Below, in pieces: positions 52,348 through 61,059 of a stretch of DNA of 64,000 nt (the stretch's first letter is position 1; every line of letters starts with the position of its first letter). Under the pieces are notes generated by a model. The model was not told the DNA's origin. It made no database searches and saw nothing but the letters and a program-made list of their open reading frames with translations. Source of the stretch: Pseudomonas sp. PDM05. Lineage in GTDB: Bacteria > Pseudomonadota > Gammaproteobacteria > Pseudomonadales > Pseudomonadaceae. The stretch is from contig NZ_JACVAC010000007.1 of assembly GCF_014851685.1 (NCBI RefSeq), forward strand, positions 248,001 through 312,000. The letters are read 5' to 3'. The position numbers and the translations under genes are program-made.

Positions 52348-53037
52348 ATGCTCCGCAACTCCCTTCGCTTTACTGCCCTGTGTGCCGGCCTGCTGCTCGG
52401 CGCCAACGCCATGGCCCTGGACCTCAGCAGCCTGTCCCAGGGCGACGCCAGCGGCGGCCTCAAGGACGCCCTGACCCAAGGCGCACAGATCGCCGTGAAA
52501 CAATTGGGTGTACCGGGAGGTTTCAGCAACAATCCGCAAGTGAAGATCGGTTTGCCGGGCAAGTTGGGCAAAGTGGCCGACAAGCTGAAGATGTTTGGCA
52601 TGGGTGACCAGGTCACGCAGTTGGAAGCCAGTATGAACAAAGCTGCGGAGTCCGCCGTGACCCAGGCCCAGCCGATCCTGGTAAATGCCGTGAAAAACAT
52701 GAGCGTGACCGACGCCAAGGGCATCCTCAGCGGCGGCCAGGACTCGGCCACCCAATACCTGAACAAAAGCAGCCGCGAGCAGATCCGCGCCAAGTTCCTG
52801 CCCATCGTGAAAGCGGCGACCGACAAGGTCGGCGTGGCCCAGCAGTACAACGCCCTGGCCGGCAAGGCTGCGGCGTTTGGCGCAGTGGACGCCAAAAGCG
52901 CCAACGTCGAAAACTACGTGACCGAGCAGGCGCTGGATGGCTTGTTCAAGATGATCGCGCAACAGGAAGAAACCATTCGCAAGAACCCGGCGGCCGCGGC
53001 CACCAGCCTGGCGAAGAAGGTGTTCGGCGCGCTGTAA
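52348..53037 (+). CDS. DUF4197 domain protein, periplasmic
   Basis: A 229-residue protein with a Sec signal peptide (MLRNSLRFTALCAGLLLGANAMA) and a helical mature region. VKIGLPGKLGKVADKLKMFGMGDQVTQLEASMN is the recognisable DUF4197 stretch. No catalytic motif is visible. AAAGGAAG precedes the ATG. It is likely co-transcribed with the lipoprotein gene; the plsB-lipoprotein-DUF4197 order matches P. aeruginosa from memory. Confidence 0.85.
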   Translation: MLRNSLRFTALCAGLLLGANAMALDLSSLSQGDASGGLKDALTQGAQIAVKQLGVPGGFSNNPQVKIGLPGKLGKVADKLKMFGMGDQVTQLEASMNKAAESAVTQAQPILVNAVKNMSVTDAKGILSGGQDSATQYLNKSSREQIRAKFLPIVKAATDKVGVAQQYNALAGKAAAFGAVDAKSANVENYVTEQALDGLFKMIAQQEETIRKNPAAAATSLAKKVFGAL

Positions 53038-53049
53038 ACGTTGGAAGGA

Positions 53050-53072
53050 TCGCTCCCTGCAACGGGGAGCGA
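53050..53072. terminator. Hairpin between convergent DUF4197 and LysE-family genes
   Basis: TCGCTCCC, six bases, GGGGAGCGA. It lies 13 bases after one stop and two bases from the other, so it can serve both transcripts. Confidence 0.6.
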
Positions 53073-53073
53073 C

Positions 53074-53667
53074 CTAATGCAGGACCGATTCCGCCAACCG
53101 CCCCACCATCAACGTGGCAAAGCAACCAATCGCGATCGAGGTGGCGCGGTTGATCTTCAACGGCGTCAGCCAGGCCTTTTGAATCCCTTCGAAGCGACTG
53201 CCCAGCACAATCCACGCCGACCCTACCGGGATCACCACCAACACCAGGGTGAGCATGAACCCGGCATAGCCTGGCAACGTGGCAAAGGCGCCGACCGGCG
53301 CGATGAACGACACGATCAACAGGCCTTTGGGATTCATCACCGTCAGCCAGAAGAAATACAGCCCGGAGAAACGGTCGCGGCTCGGGTCGGCCGCGCTGTT
53401 CTTGCGTTGCCAGAGTTTGTACGAGACATACAGCAGGTAACACGCCGCCGCCAGTTGCGTGGCCTTCAACGCCCATGGCGAATACGCCGCCAGATACAGC
53501 AAGGCCACACCCCACAGCGAAACCTGCAGCAGGTAGGCCAAGCACTCGACAAATGCCAGTTGCCACGAGGCCCGCCAGCCGAACAACAGCCCTGCGCGAA
53601 ACAGCAGGGTGTTGGTCGGGCCAGGGGCAAGCAATAACAACATCAGGGCTGAAACAGTGGCCAACAT
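53074..53667 (-). CDS. LysE/RhtB-family exporter
   Basis: A 197-residue inner-membrane protein with about six hydrophobic helices. It begins MLATVSALMLLLLAPGPTNTLLF, containing the LysE-type PGPTN motif. FFWLTVMNPKGLLIVSFI is the second conserved block. Members export amino acids or related small molecules; the substrate is unknown. The ATG lies two bases after the mexK stop, so it is the third gene of the mexJ-mexK transcript. I recall no LysE gene at this place in P. aeruginosa. Confidence 0.85.
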   Translation of the reverse strand: MLATVSALMLLLLAPGPTNTLLFRAGLLFGWRASWQLAFVECLAYLLQVSLWGVALLYLAAYSPWALKATQLAAACYLLYVSYKLWQRKNSAADPSRDRFSGLYFFWLTVMNPKGLLIVSFIAPVGAFATLPGYAGFMLTLVLVVIPVGSAWIVLGSRFEGIQKAWLTPLKINRATSIAIGCFATLMVGRLAESVLH

Positions 53668-53669
53668 GA

Positions 53670-56600
53670 TTACGCGACGTCCTTCCTCACTCGGAACCAC
53701 GCAGCATACAGGGCCGGCAGGAACAATAGGGTCAACGCCGTCGCCACAATCAACCCACCCATGATCGCCACTGCCATCGGCCCGAAGAACACGCTGCGCG
53801 ACAGCGGGATCATCGCCAGCACCGCCGCGAGGGCGGTGAGAACAATCGGACGGAAGCGTCGGACGGTAGCTTCGATAATGGCCTGCCATGGCGCCAACCC
53901 GGCCTTGATGTCCTGCTCGATCTGGTCCACCAGGATCACCGAGTTGCGCATGATCATGCCCGACAGCGCGATGGTGCCAAGCATGGCCACAAAGCCGAAG
54001 GGCTGGCGGAACACCAACAGGAACAGTGTCACGCCGATCAGGCCCAGCGGCGCCGTCAGAAACACCATCGCCGTACGTGAGAAGCTGCGCAGTTGCAGCA
54101 TCAGCAAGGTCAGCACCACCACGATAAACAGCGGTACGCCGGCTTTGACCGAGTTTTGCCCACGGGCAGAATCCTCGACGGTACCGCCGACTTCCAGCAA
54201 GTAGCCATCCGGTAGTTCGGCGCGCACGCCTTCAAGGGTCGGCTGAATCTGCTGGACCAGGGTCGCCGGTTGCTCCTTGCCATAGATGTCGGCGCGGATC
54301 GTCACCGTCGGCAGACGATTGCGGTGCCAGATGATGCCCTCTTCGAAGCCGTATTCGAGGGTGGCGATTTGCGACAGCGCCACACTTTTACCGTTGTCGG
54401 TCGGCACGGCGAGGCTTGGCAGCAGCGACAACTCGGTGCGCTCGTGGACGGTGCCGCGCAGGAGGATTTCGATCAACTCGTTGTCCTCCCGGTATTGGCT
54501 GACGCTGGAACCTGTCAGCGAACTCTGTAGGAATTTCGACAGATTTGCGGTGCTCACACCGAGGGCGCGGGCGCGATCCTGGTCGATATTGAGGTAGACG
54601 ATCTTGCTCGGCTCTTCCCAATCCAGGTGCACGTTGGCCACGTGGGTATTTTCACGAACCTTGGCCGCCACTTTCCGCGCCAGGGCGCGGACTTCTTCGA
54701 TGTGTTCGCCGGTCACGCGGAACTGCACCGGGTAGCCTACAGGCGGGCCGTTTTCCAGGCGCGTGACCCGCGAGCGCAGCTCGGGGAATTGTTCGTTGAG
54801 GGTTTCGATCAGCCAGGTGCGCAGGCTTTCACGTTCCTCGATGGTTTTGGCCAACACCACAAACTGGGCGAAGCTGGCGGCTGGCAACTGCTGGTCCAGG
54901 GGCAGGTAGAAACGCGGCGAACCGGTGCCTATGTAAGCTACGTAGTTGTCGATACCGGCGTGATCCTTGAGCAGCGCTTCCAGACGTTTGACCTGCTCGG
55001 CGGTGTTGCTCAGGGAGGTGCCTTCGGCCAGCTTCAGGTCGACCATCAGTTCCAGGCGGCCGGAGGCCGGGAAGAACTGTTGCGGCACAAAACGGAACAG
55101 CGCCACCGAGCCGATAAACAGCACCAGGGTCAGTACGATCACGGTTTTACGCCGACGCACGCACCACTCCACCAAACGTCTTACACGCTGGTAGAAGGGG
55201 GTTCCGTAGGGATCAGGACCGTCGGCGCCATGTTTGGCCGCGTGAATCTTCGCCAGGTCCGGCAGGAGTTTTTCCCCCAGGTACGGCACAAACACCACGG
55301 CCGCGACCCAAGAGGCCAGCAAGGCGATGGTCACCACCTGGAAAATCGAGCGGGTGTATTCACCAGTGCTCGACTGCGCCGTGGCAATCGGCAGAAAACC
55401 CGCGGCGGTGATCAAGGTACCGGTGAGCATCGGGAACGCAGTGCTGGTCCAGGCGAAACTCGCGGCCTTGAGCCGGTCATAGCCCTGCTCCATTTTGATC
55501 GCCATCATTTCCACGGCAATGATCGCATCATCCACCAGCAGGCCCAGGGCCAACACCAATGCGCCGAGGGAGATCTTGTGCAGGCCGATCCCGAGGTAAT
55601 ACATGCTGGCAAAGGTCATCGCCAGCACCAGCGGAATTGCCAGGGCGACCACCATGCCGGTGCGTACACCGAGGGAGAAGAAGCTGACCAGCAACACGAT
55701 GGCCAGTGCCTCGGCCAGGACCTGAACGAATTCGCCGACACTGGTTTTCACCGCAGCCGGTTGATCCGATACCTTGCGCAGCTCCATGCCTGCCGGAAGG
55801 TTCTTCTGCAGGCGTGCGAATTCGCCTTCAAGCGCCTTGCCCAGCACCAGGATGTCGCCGCCGTCGCGCATGGCTACGGCCAGGCCGATGGCGTCCGCGC
55901 CCATATAGCGCATGCGCGGCGCCGGAGGATCGTTGAAGCCACGGTGGATGTCGGCGACATCGCCGATACGGAAGGTGCGGTCACCCACACGAATCGGGAA
56001 GTTGCGGATCTCTTCCACCGTCTTGAAATTACCCGACACCCGCAGTTGCACGCGTTCGGTCGGGGTTTCGAAGAAGCCGGCGGTAGAGACCGCGTTCTGT
56101 TCTTGCAACGCCTGCTGTACCGCCGCCAACGGCAGGCCGAGGGTCGCCAGCTTGAGGTTGGACAACTCGATCCAGATCTTCTCGTCCTGGAGGCCAAGCA
56201 ACTCGACCTTGCCCACATCCGGCACGCGCTGCAGCTGAATCTGGATACGGTCGGCGTAGTCCTTGAGCACGGCGTAGTCAAAACCATCGCCGGTCAGGGC
56301 GTAGATGTTGCCGAAGGTGGTGCCGAACTCATCGTTGAAAAACGGCCCCTGGATGTCCGGCGGCAAGGTCTGGCGGATGTCGCTGATCTTTTTGCGCACC
56401 TGATACCACAGCTCGGGGATCTGCGCCGAGTGCATGGAGTCGCGGGCCATAAAGGTGACTTGGGATTCGCCGGGACGCGAGAAGGAGACAATGCGCTCGT
56501 AGTCGCCGGTCTCCATCAGTTTTTTCTCGATGCGCTCGGTGACCTGGCGCGAAACTTCCTGAGCCGTAGCGCCGGGCCAGTTGGTCTTGATCACCATGGC

Positions 56601-56735
56601 CTTGAAGGTGAACGGCGGGTCTTCGCTTTGCCCCAGCTTGGTGTAGGACAAGGTGCCGACCACTGCCAGCAGGATCATCAGGAACAGTACGATCTGGCGA
56701 TTACGCAACGCCCATTCGGAAAGATTGAAACCCAT
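53670..56735 (-). CDS. mexK: RND efflux transporter, inner membrane pump (MexK-like)
   Basis: Proton-driven drug pump; MexJK of P. aeruginosa exports triclosan and, with OprM, erythromycin. The 1021 residues have the RND layout: first helix at about 12-30, large periplasmic loop, helices 335-530, second loop, helices from 860. The proton-relay pair is in LGLLVDDAIIAVEMMAI (helix 4). GEYTRSIFQVVT and GPPVGYPVQFRV are further family segments. No outer-membrane channel gene is present, as for mexJK. The symbol rests on order plsB...mexK-mexJ-mexL-rsmJ. Confidence 0.85.
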   Translation of the reverse strand: MGFNLSEWALRNRQIVLFLMILLAVVGTLSYTKLGQSEDPPFTFKAMVIKTNWPGATAQEVSRQVTERIEKKLMETGDYERIVSFSRPGESQVTFMARDSMHSAQIPELWYQVRKKISDIRQTLPPDIQGPFFNDEFGTTFGNIYALTGDGFDYAVLKDYADRIQIQLQRVPDVGKVELLGLQDEKIWIELSNLKLATLGLPLAAVQQALQEQNAVSTAGFFETPTERVQLRVSGNFKTVEEIRNFPIRVGDRTFRIGDVADIHRGFNDPPAPRMRYMGADAIGLAVAMRDGGDILVLGKALEGEFARLQKNLPAGMELRKVSDQPAAVKTSVGEFVQVLAEALAIVLLVSFFSLGVRTGMVVALAIPLVLAMTFASMYYLGIGLHKISLGALVLALGLLVDDAIIAVEMMAIKMEQGYDRLKAASFAWTSTAFPMLTGTLITAAGFLPIATAQSSTGEYTRSIFQVVTIALLASWVAAVVFVPYLGEKLLPDLAKIHAAKHGADGPDPYGTPFYQRVRRLVEWCVRRRKTVIVLTLVLFIGSVALFRFVPQQFFPASGRLELMVDLKLAEGTSLSNTAEQVKRLEALLKDHAGIDNYVAYIGTGSPRFYLPLDQQLPAASFAQFVVLAKTIEERESLRTWLIETLNEQFPELRSRVTRLENGPPVGYPVQFRVTGEHIEEVRALARKVAAKVRENTHVANVHLDWEEPSKIVYLNIDQDRARALGVSTANLSKFLQSSLTGSSVSQYREDNELIEILLRGTVHERTELSLLPSLAVPTDNGKSVALSQIATLEYGFEEGIIWHRNRLPTVTIRADIYGKEQPATLVQQIQPTLEGVRAELPDGYLLEVGGTVEDSARGQNSVKAGVPLFIVVVLTLLMLQLRSFSRTAMVFLTAPLGLIGVTLFLLVFRQPFGFVAMLGTIALSGMIMRNSVILVDQIEQDIKAGLAPWQAIIEATVRRFRPIVLTALAAVLAMIPLSRSVFFGPMAVAIMGGLIVATALTLLFLPALYAAWFRVRKDVA

Positions 56736-56741
56736 CGGGGA

Positions 56742-57842
56742 CTACTCCTTGGCCGCCAGATTCACTATCCGGTTGGAGCGATCCACCGGGCGCACTTGCT
56801 GGCCCTCATGGAGCACATGCACGCCGGCGGCGATCACCCAATCAGTGGGACTCAAGCCTTCCAGCACCGGCACGGATTTTTCGCCGAACGCACCGATGCG
56901 CACCGGGGTGCGTTTAAGCGTGTTGTCTGCCTGTACACGCCACACGTAGGACGCACCGTTCTCCGCACTGAGGGCAGACAACGGCACCGACAGCGGAATC
57001 ACACCGTCAGCCTGTATGAAAACCCGCGCACTCTGGCCCAGTTCGGCAGGGACCTTGCCGCCGGTAAATGCCACACGCGCGGCAAAGGTGCGCGATTTCG
57101 GGTCGGCTGCTGGCGACAGTTCACGGATACGCCCGGCGAAACGCTGATCCGGCTGGCTCCACAATTCGACGGACACCGGCTGGCCGATCTTGAACCGGGC
57201 GAAGCCTTGCTCGGGCAGGCTGATCAACACCTCACGCTCGCCATCGGTGGCCAGGGTGAATACGGTCTGGCCGGCGGATACCACCTGGCCCACTTCCACT
57301 GCGCGCTTGGCGACCACGCCGTCCTGGGGCGCGCGCAACGTGGCGTAACCGGCCTGGTTGCTCGACACGTCGAACTCGGCCTTGATCTGTTTGAGACGTG
57401 CTTCGCCGGATCGGTAGAGGTTTTCAGAATTGTCGTACTGGGAACGGCTGACCATCTGACGGTCCATCAGGGTCTTGTAGCGATCACGCTCGGCGCGCAC
57501 CAGGCTCAGGTTGGCCTCGGCGGCGGCGACCTGGGCGCGGGTGGCTTCCAGTTGCAGGCGCACATCCTGAGGGTCCAGCTCGGCCAGCGGCTGATTGGCC
57601 TTGACCCGCTCGCCCTCCTCGACCAGGCGCTTGCTGACTTTGCCGCCGATGCGAAAGGCCAGGTCCGGCTCATAGCGCGCACGGACTTCACCGGGGTAGC
57701 TGTCACTCGCCTGCGCCGAAGGCTGCGGCTGCACCACCATGGCCGGGCGGATAACGGTCTGGGCCGCTTCTTCATGGCCGCAAGCGGCCAAGAGGAACGC
57801 CAAGCTGGCAGGCAACGCAAGGGGCAGGAAAGTGCTGCGCAT
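56742..57842 (-). CDS. mexJ: RND efflux periplasmic adaptor (MexJ-like)
   Basis: Membrane-fusion subunit linking MexK to an outer-membrane channel. The 366 residues begin with a lipoprotein signal (LASLAFLLAAC, Cys21). A beta-barrel/lipoyl start FRIGGKVSKRLVEEGERVKANQPLAELDPQDV is followed by a coiled-coil hairpin (about 90-150) and the second lipoyl half TLRAPQDGVVAKRAVEVGQ. mexK follows after six bases. The promoter overlaps a perfect palindrome next to mexL. Confidence 0.86.
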   Translation of the reverse strand: MRSTFLPLALPASLAFLLAACGHEEAAQTVIRPAMVVQPQPSAQASDSYPGEVRARYEPDLAFRIGGKVSKRLVEEGERVKANQPLAELDPQDVRLQLEATRAQVAAAEANLSLVRAERDRYKTLMDRQMVSRSQYDNSENLYRSGEARLKQIKAEFDVSSNQAGYATLRAPQDGVVAKRAVEVGQVVSAGQTVFTLATDGEREVLISLPEQGFARFKIGQPVSVELWSQPDQRFAGRIRELSPAADPKSRTFAARVAFTGGKVPAELGQSARVFIQADGVIPLSVPLSALSAENGASYVWRVQADNTLKRTPVRIGAFGEKSVPVLEGLSPTDWVIAAGVHVLHEGQQVRPVDRSNRIVNLAAKE

Positions 57843-57876
57843 GCTGAAGGACCTTTCGCAAATGGAGCTAGGAATA

Positions 57877-57907
57877 ATTATACTGGCCAGTATGTTATTA
57901 ATACCAA
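57877..57907 (-). promoter_or_regulatory. Candidate mexJ promoter
   Basis: Minus strand -10 TATAAT (57877-57882), a consensus match, with TTGGTA (57902-57907) as a weak -35 at 19-base spacing. The palindrome at 57880-57893 overlaps the -10 and fills most of the spacer. Confidence 0.5.
57880..57893. promoter_or_regulatory. 14-bp perfect palindrome, probable MexL operator
   Basis: ATACTGGCCAGTAT reads the same on both strands. A further half-site CCAGTAT occurs at 57918-57924, 12 bases before the mexL ATG. Position suits repression of mexJK and of mexL itself. Confidence 0.65.
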
Positions 57908-57935
57908 ACTCACCAGTCCAGTATTAAAGGTGAAA

Positions 57936-58571
57936 ATGTCCGACAATCCTGCCAACACCAATAGCCCCGGGCGTCCCAAGGACATGGCAAAACGCCAGGC
58001 TATCCTCGAAGCAGCGAAAATCCTGTTTTTGAGCAATGGTTACGCCAGTACCAGCATGGATGCTGTCGCCCTTGAGGCCGGCGTGTCGAAACTGACCGTC
58101 TACAGCCACTTCACCGACAAAGAGACCTTATTCACCGCCGCCGTGGTCGCCAAGTGCGAGGAACAATTGCCGGTGATGTACTTCGAGTTGCCCGCCGACA
58201 TGCCTGTGGAAACGGTGCTGTTGAACATTGCGCGGGGCTTCCATCGGCTGATCAACAGCAAGGAATCGGTGAACCTGCATCGCCTGATGATGACCACGGG
58301 CAACCAGGACGTGAAACTCTCACAGATCTTCTTCGAGGCGGGGCCAATGCGCATGCTGCAAGGCATGGAGCGCTTGTTGGGCAAGATCGACCAAAGTGGC
58401 GCGCTGAGCATCGACAAACCGTTTACGGCGGCCGAGCACTTCTTCTGCCTGCTCAAGGGCACGGCGAATTTTTGCTTGTTGTATGGCTGTGGCGGGCCGT
58501 TGAGTGAGGAGGCGGCCGAGGAACACGTGCGCGAGGTGGTGGGGTTGTTTATGCGCGCTTATCGGGCCTGA
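57936..58571 (+). CDS. mexL: TetR-family repressor (MexL-like)
   Basis: A 211-residue TetR/AcrR regulator, divergent from mexJ. The N-terminal helix-turn-helix is ILFLSNGYASTSMDAVALEAGVSKLTVYSHFTDKETLF, split here as residues about 27-65. The ligand-binding domain follows, with two cysteines near the C-terminus (ANFCLLYGCGG). P. aeruginosa MexL represses mexJK. ATG 57936 (MSDNPANTNS) is the real start; the same reading frame stays open far upstream through mexJ and mexK antisense, which is a codon-bias effect. Confidence 0.86.
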   Translation: MSDNPANTNSPGRPKDMAKRQAILEAAKILFLSNGYASTSMDAVALEAGVSKLTVYSHFTDKETLFTAAVVAKCEEQLPVMYFELPADMPVETVLLNIARGFHRLINSKESVNLHRLMMTTGNQDVKLSQIFFEAGPMRMLQGMERLLGKIDQSGALSIDKPFTAAEHFFCLLKGTANFCLLYGCGGPLSEEAAEEHVREVVGLFMRAYRA

Positions 58572-58593
58572 AGTCTTGTGGTGGCTGGGCGGT

Positions 58594-58680
58594 CGCTTTC
58601 GCGAACAAGCCCGCTCCCACATTTGACCGAGTTCCAACTTTGGAATGCGGCCAAATGTGGGAGCGGGCTTGCTCGCGAAG
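58594..58680. repeat. Paired inverted REP element (GCGGGCTTGCTCGCGAA class)
   Basis: CGCTTTCGCGAACAAGCCCGCTCCCACATTT then, 28 bases later, AAATGTGGGAGCGGGCTTGCTCGCGAAG. The order is tail-to-tail compared with the others. It lies between convergent mexL and rsmJ. Confidence 0.86.
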
Positions 58681-58703
58681 AGGCCCTCAAGACCACTGAA
58701 GAT

Positions 58704-59486
58704 TCAGCCCTTGAGCGCCTTCTTCGGGTAGATGTCATACCGGCTGGACTTGCCATCCAACGCATGGCTCGGCTTGGGCCCCTCGATACACGGTGCCTTG
58801 CGCGGCCGTTTCACCACCACCCTGTGGCTGGCCAACGCCAGTGCCGCTGCGAGCAATGCAGGGGCATCCGGATCATCCCCCACCAACGGCCGGAACAGGC
58901 GCATTTCCTTCTTCACCAGGGCAGTTTTCTCACGATGCGGGAACATCGGGTCGAGATAGATCACCTGGGGCGGCTCGCCCTCCCAATTACGCATCACCTC
59001 GATGGAGTTGCCTTTGAGCAGCTGCATGCGCGCCACAATCGGTGCCACCTCAAAATCATCCGCGCCGCGCGCCAGGCCGTCTTCAAGCAAGGCGCCGATC
59101 AACGGCTGGCGCTCGATCAGGCTCATTTCGCAGCCCAGGCTCGCGAGTACGAACGCGTCCTTGCCCAGGCCTGCGGTAGCGTCCAGCACCCGTGGGCGCA
59201 CGCCTTGGGCGATGCCCACCGCTTTGGCGATCATCTGCCCGCTGCCACCGCCATACAAACGCCGGTGCGCCGCGCCACCTTCGACAAAATCCACGCGCAC
59301 CGGCCCCGGTGCATCCGGCCCAAGCTGTTGCAGCTGTAGGCCCTGTTCACCGACTTGCAGGGAAAAATCCGCATCCGCCTGCTGCAAAGGCAGGCCAAGC
59401 CGTGTCGCCCATTGCTCGGCAAGGGCCTGGAAACCTTCGGCCAAGGCCTCGACCCTGATGCGGCTGGCCGCTGGTTGTTCGCTCAT
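58704..59486 (-). CDS. rsmJ: 16S rRNA (guanine1516-N2)-methyltransferase
   Basis: Methylates G1516 of 16S rRNA. The 260 residues include [16 protein letters not shown], the SAM loop [19 protein letters not shown], and [20 protein letters not shown] carrying the DPMFP catalytic motif. ATG 59486 ([10 protein letters not shown]) is used; an in-frame TTG precedes it directly. It is divergent from the repeat protein gene at 59583. Confidence 0.94.
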   Translation of the reverse strand: MSEQPAASRIRVEALAEGFQALAEQWATRLGLPLQQADADFSLQVGEQGLQLQQLGPDAPGPVRVDFVEGGAAHRRLYGGGSGQMIAKAVGIAQGVRPRVLDATAGLGKDAFVLASLGCEMSLIERQPLIGALLEDGLARGADDFEVAPIVARMQLLKGNSIEVMRNWEGEPPQVIYLDPMFPHREKTALVKKEMRLFRPLVGDDPDAPALLAAALALASHRVVVKRPRKAPCIEGPKPSHALDGKSSRYDIYPKKALKG

Positions 59487-59582
59487 CAATCGCTACGCTC
59501 AAAAATATTAAGGATCGGCAAATACCGGCCGATAAAAACAACAGTCAGGTATTTTGCCAGAGCTGAGCGTCGACCGAGAAAA

Positions 59583-60203
59583 ATGTCAGACATTCTTCCC
59601 CTAACCATCGGTGTACTGCCGACCCACAACCACTACGGCCTGCGCAATACCCAAGCGCTGGCCGGGGTGAGTCATGTGTGGCAGGACTTCTTTGCCCGGG
59701 CGTTGGCCGAGCAGCTCGGCGATGCGCCGGGCGCGCTCGCCGCCCAGGCGCCTGCACCGCTGGACCCGGAAGTTGAACCCAGTGCCGGCGCCGACCTGCT
59801 GTCGCAGATCCTCACCCAGCGTGAATGCGACGTGAAAGACACCGAAATCGCCCCGCCTGAGCCGTTGTTCCTGCCGATTGCCGAGTTCGAGACCGAACTG
59901 CTGCCACCGGCTGCGACACCATTGCCCGAAGAAGAAATCGTCGCCCAACAGCGCCAGCAAAACTTCGAAAGCGGCTGGGTTCGCCCAATCGTGCTGAGCG
60001 CCGGCCAACCGCTGCCGGAACCCGGCCCGGCGCCCGAGCCCCGCCCGCTGCACCTGCCGATTGCCGAGTTCGAACTGGACCTGCTGCCACCGGCCGCCAC
60101 GCCGTACCCGACCGAAGAACTGCTGGCGCAACAAAAGGCCCTGGACTTCGATTACCACTGGGCTCGCCCGCTGATCACTCAGAACCTGCGCCTGGCCGCC
60201 TGA
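59583..60203 (+). CDS. Hypothetical protein with a 61-residue tandem repeat
   Basis: No known family recognised. The 206-residue acidic, Pro/Ala/Glu-rich protein starts MSDILPLTIGVLPTHNHYGL, then VSHVWQDFFARALAEQLGD. Two copies of a segment follow: LPIAEFETELLPPAATPLPE (from about residue 97) and LPIAEFELDLLPPAATPYPT (from about 158), offset by exactly 183 bases. Each is followed by E(E/L)xAQQ and a W-x-RP motif (GWVRPI, HWARPL). There is no signal peptide or membrane helix. It is divergent from rsmJ and convergent with the PEP mutase-family gene, one base away. Confidence 0.75.
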   Translation: MSDILPLTIGVLPTHNHYGLRNTQALAGVSHVWQDFFARALAEQLGDAPGALAAQAPAPLDPEVEPSAGADLLSQILTQRECDVKDTEIAPPEPLFLPIAEFETELLPPAATPLPEEEIVAQQRQQNFESGWVRPIVLSAGQPLPEPGPAPEPRPLHLPIAEFELDLLPPAATPYPTEELLAQQKALDFDYHWARPLITQNLRLAA

Positions 60204-60204
60204 T

Positions 60205-61032
60205 TCAGCGCTTGAAAAACTCGTTGGCCTGGTTGAACGGCATCTTGCGTTCAGTGAAGGTAAACGTCCCCAACTCATACACTTCCTGCGCTGCGCGATA
60301 GAACTCGCCATAGGCTGCCAACGCCATGGCCGAGCCGACGCTGATCCGTCGCACGCCCATCGCACTCAACTGCGCCACGCTGAGGTTCAAGCCGCCGGAC
60401 ATCAACACGTTGACCGGCTTGGGCGCCACCGCCTTGACCACCGCCAATACTTCCTCGGCACTGCGCAGGGCCGGCGCGTAGAGCACGTCGGCACCGGCTT
60501 CGGCGTAGGCTTGCAGCCGGCGGATGGTGTCAGGCAAATCCAGACGACCATGCAGGAGGTTTTCCGCACGGGCGGTCAGGGTGAAGGCGAATGGCAGGCT
60601 GCGCGCGGCGGCAACGGCGGCTTCCACACGCGCCACAGACAGGTCAAAGGCATAGATCGGCTCAGCGGCGATGCCGGTGGCGTCTTCGATGGAGCCGCCG
60701 ACAATGCCCGTGGCCGCCGCACGCAGGATGGTCTGGGCGCAGCCTTCGGGGGTGTCGCTGAAGCCGTTTTCGAGGTCGGCGGCCACTGGCAATGGCGTGG
60801 CTTGGGCAATCAGCGTGGCATTGACCAATGTGTCGTCCAGGGACAACGCCCCTTCCGCATCCGGCCGTCCGAGGCTGAACGCATAGCCTGCGCTGGTGGT
60901 GGCCAGGGCTTCAAAGCCTAGGCTGGCGAGCATCACGGCGGAGCCCGCATCCCATGGGTTGGGCATCACGAAGGCACGATCACGCGCGTGCAAGGCCTTG
61001 AAGGTTTCGGCGCGAAGGGCTTGGGCATCCAT
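60205..61032 (-). CDS. Isocitrate lyase/PEP mutase-family protein
   Basis: A 275-residue TIM-barrel protein of the PEP mutase/isocitrate lyase superfamily. Motifs seen: FVMPNPWDAGSAVMLASLGF, ATTSAGYAFSLG, ADLENGF and GGSIEDATG (metal and substrate ligands), ARAENLLHG and YADVLYAPAL-like (GADVLYAPALRS). The KKCGH signature of true isocitrate lyases is absent. Members include oxaloacetate decarboxylases and 2-methylisocitrate lyase-like C-C lyases; the reaction here is not known. It stands alone, 28 bases from the DUF72 gene behind it. Confidence 0.85.
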   Translation of the reverse strand: MDAQALRAETFKALHARDRAFVMPNPWDAGSAVMLASLGFEALATTSAGYAFSLGRPDAEGALSLDDTLVNATLIAQATPLPVAADLENGFSDTPEGCAQTILRAAATGIVGGSIEDATGIAAEPIYAFDLSVARVEAAVAAARSLPFAFTLTARAENLLHGRLDLPDTIRRLQAYAEAGADVLYAPALRSAEEVLAVVKAVAPKPVNVLMSGGLNLSVAQLSAMGVRRISVGSAMALAAYGEFYRAAQEVYELGTFTFTERKMPFNQANEFFKR

Positions 61033-61059
61033 GTCTGACTCCTGGCGAAAAAAGGAGCC

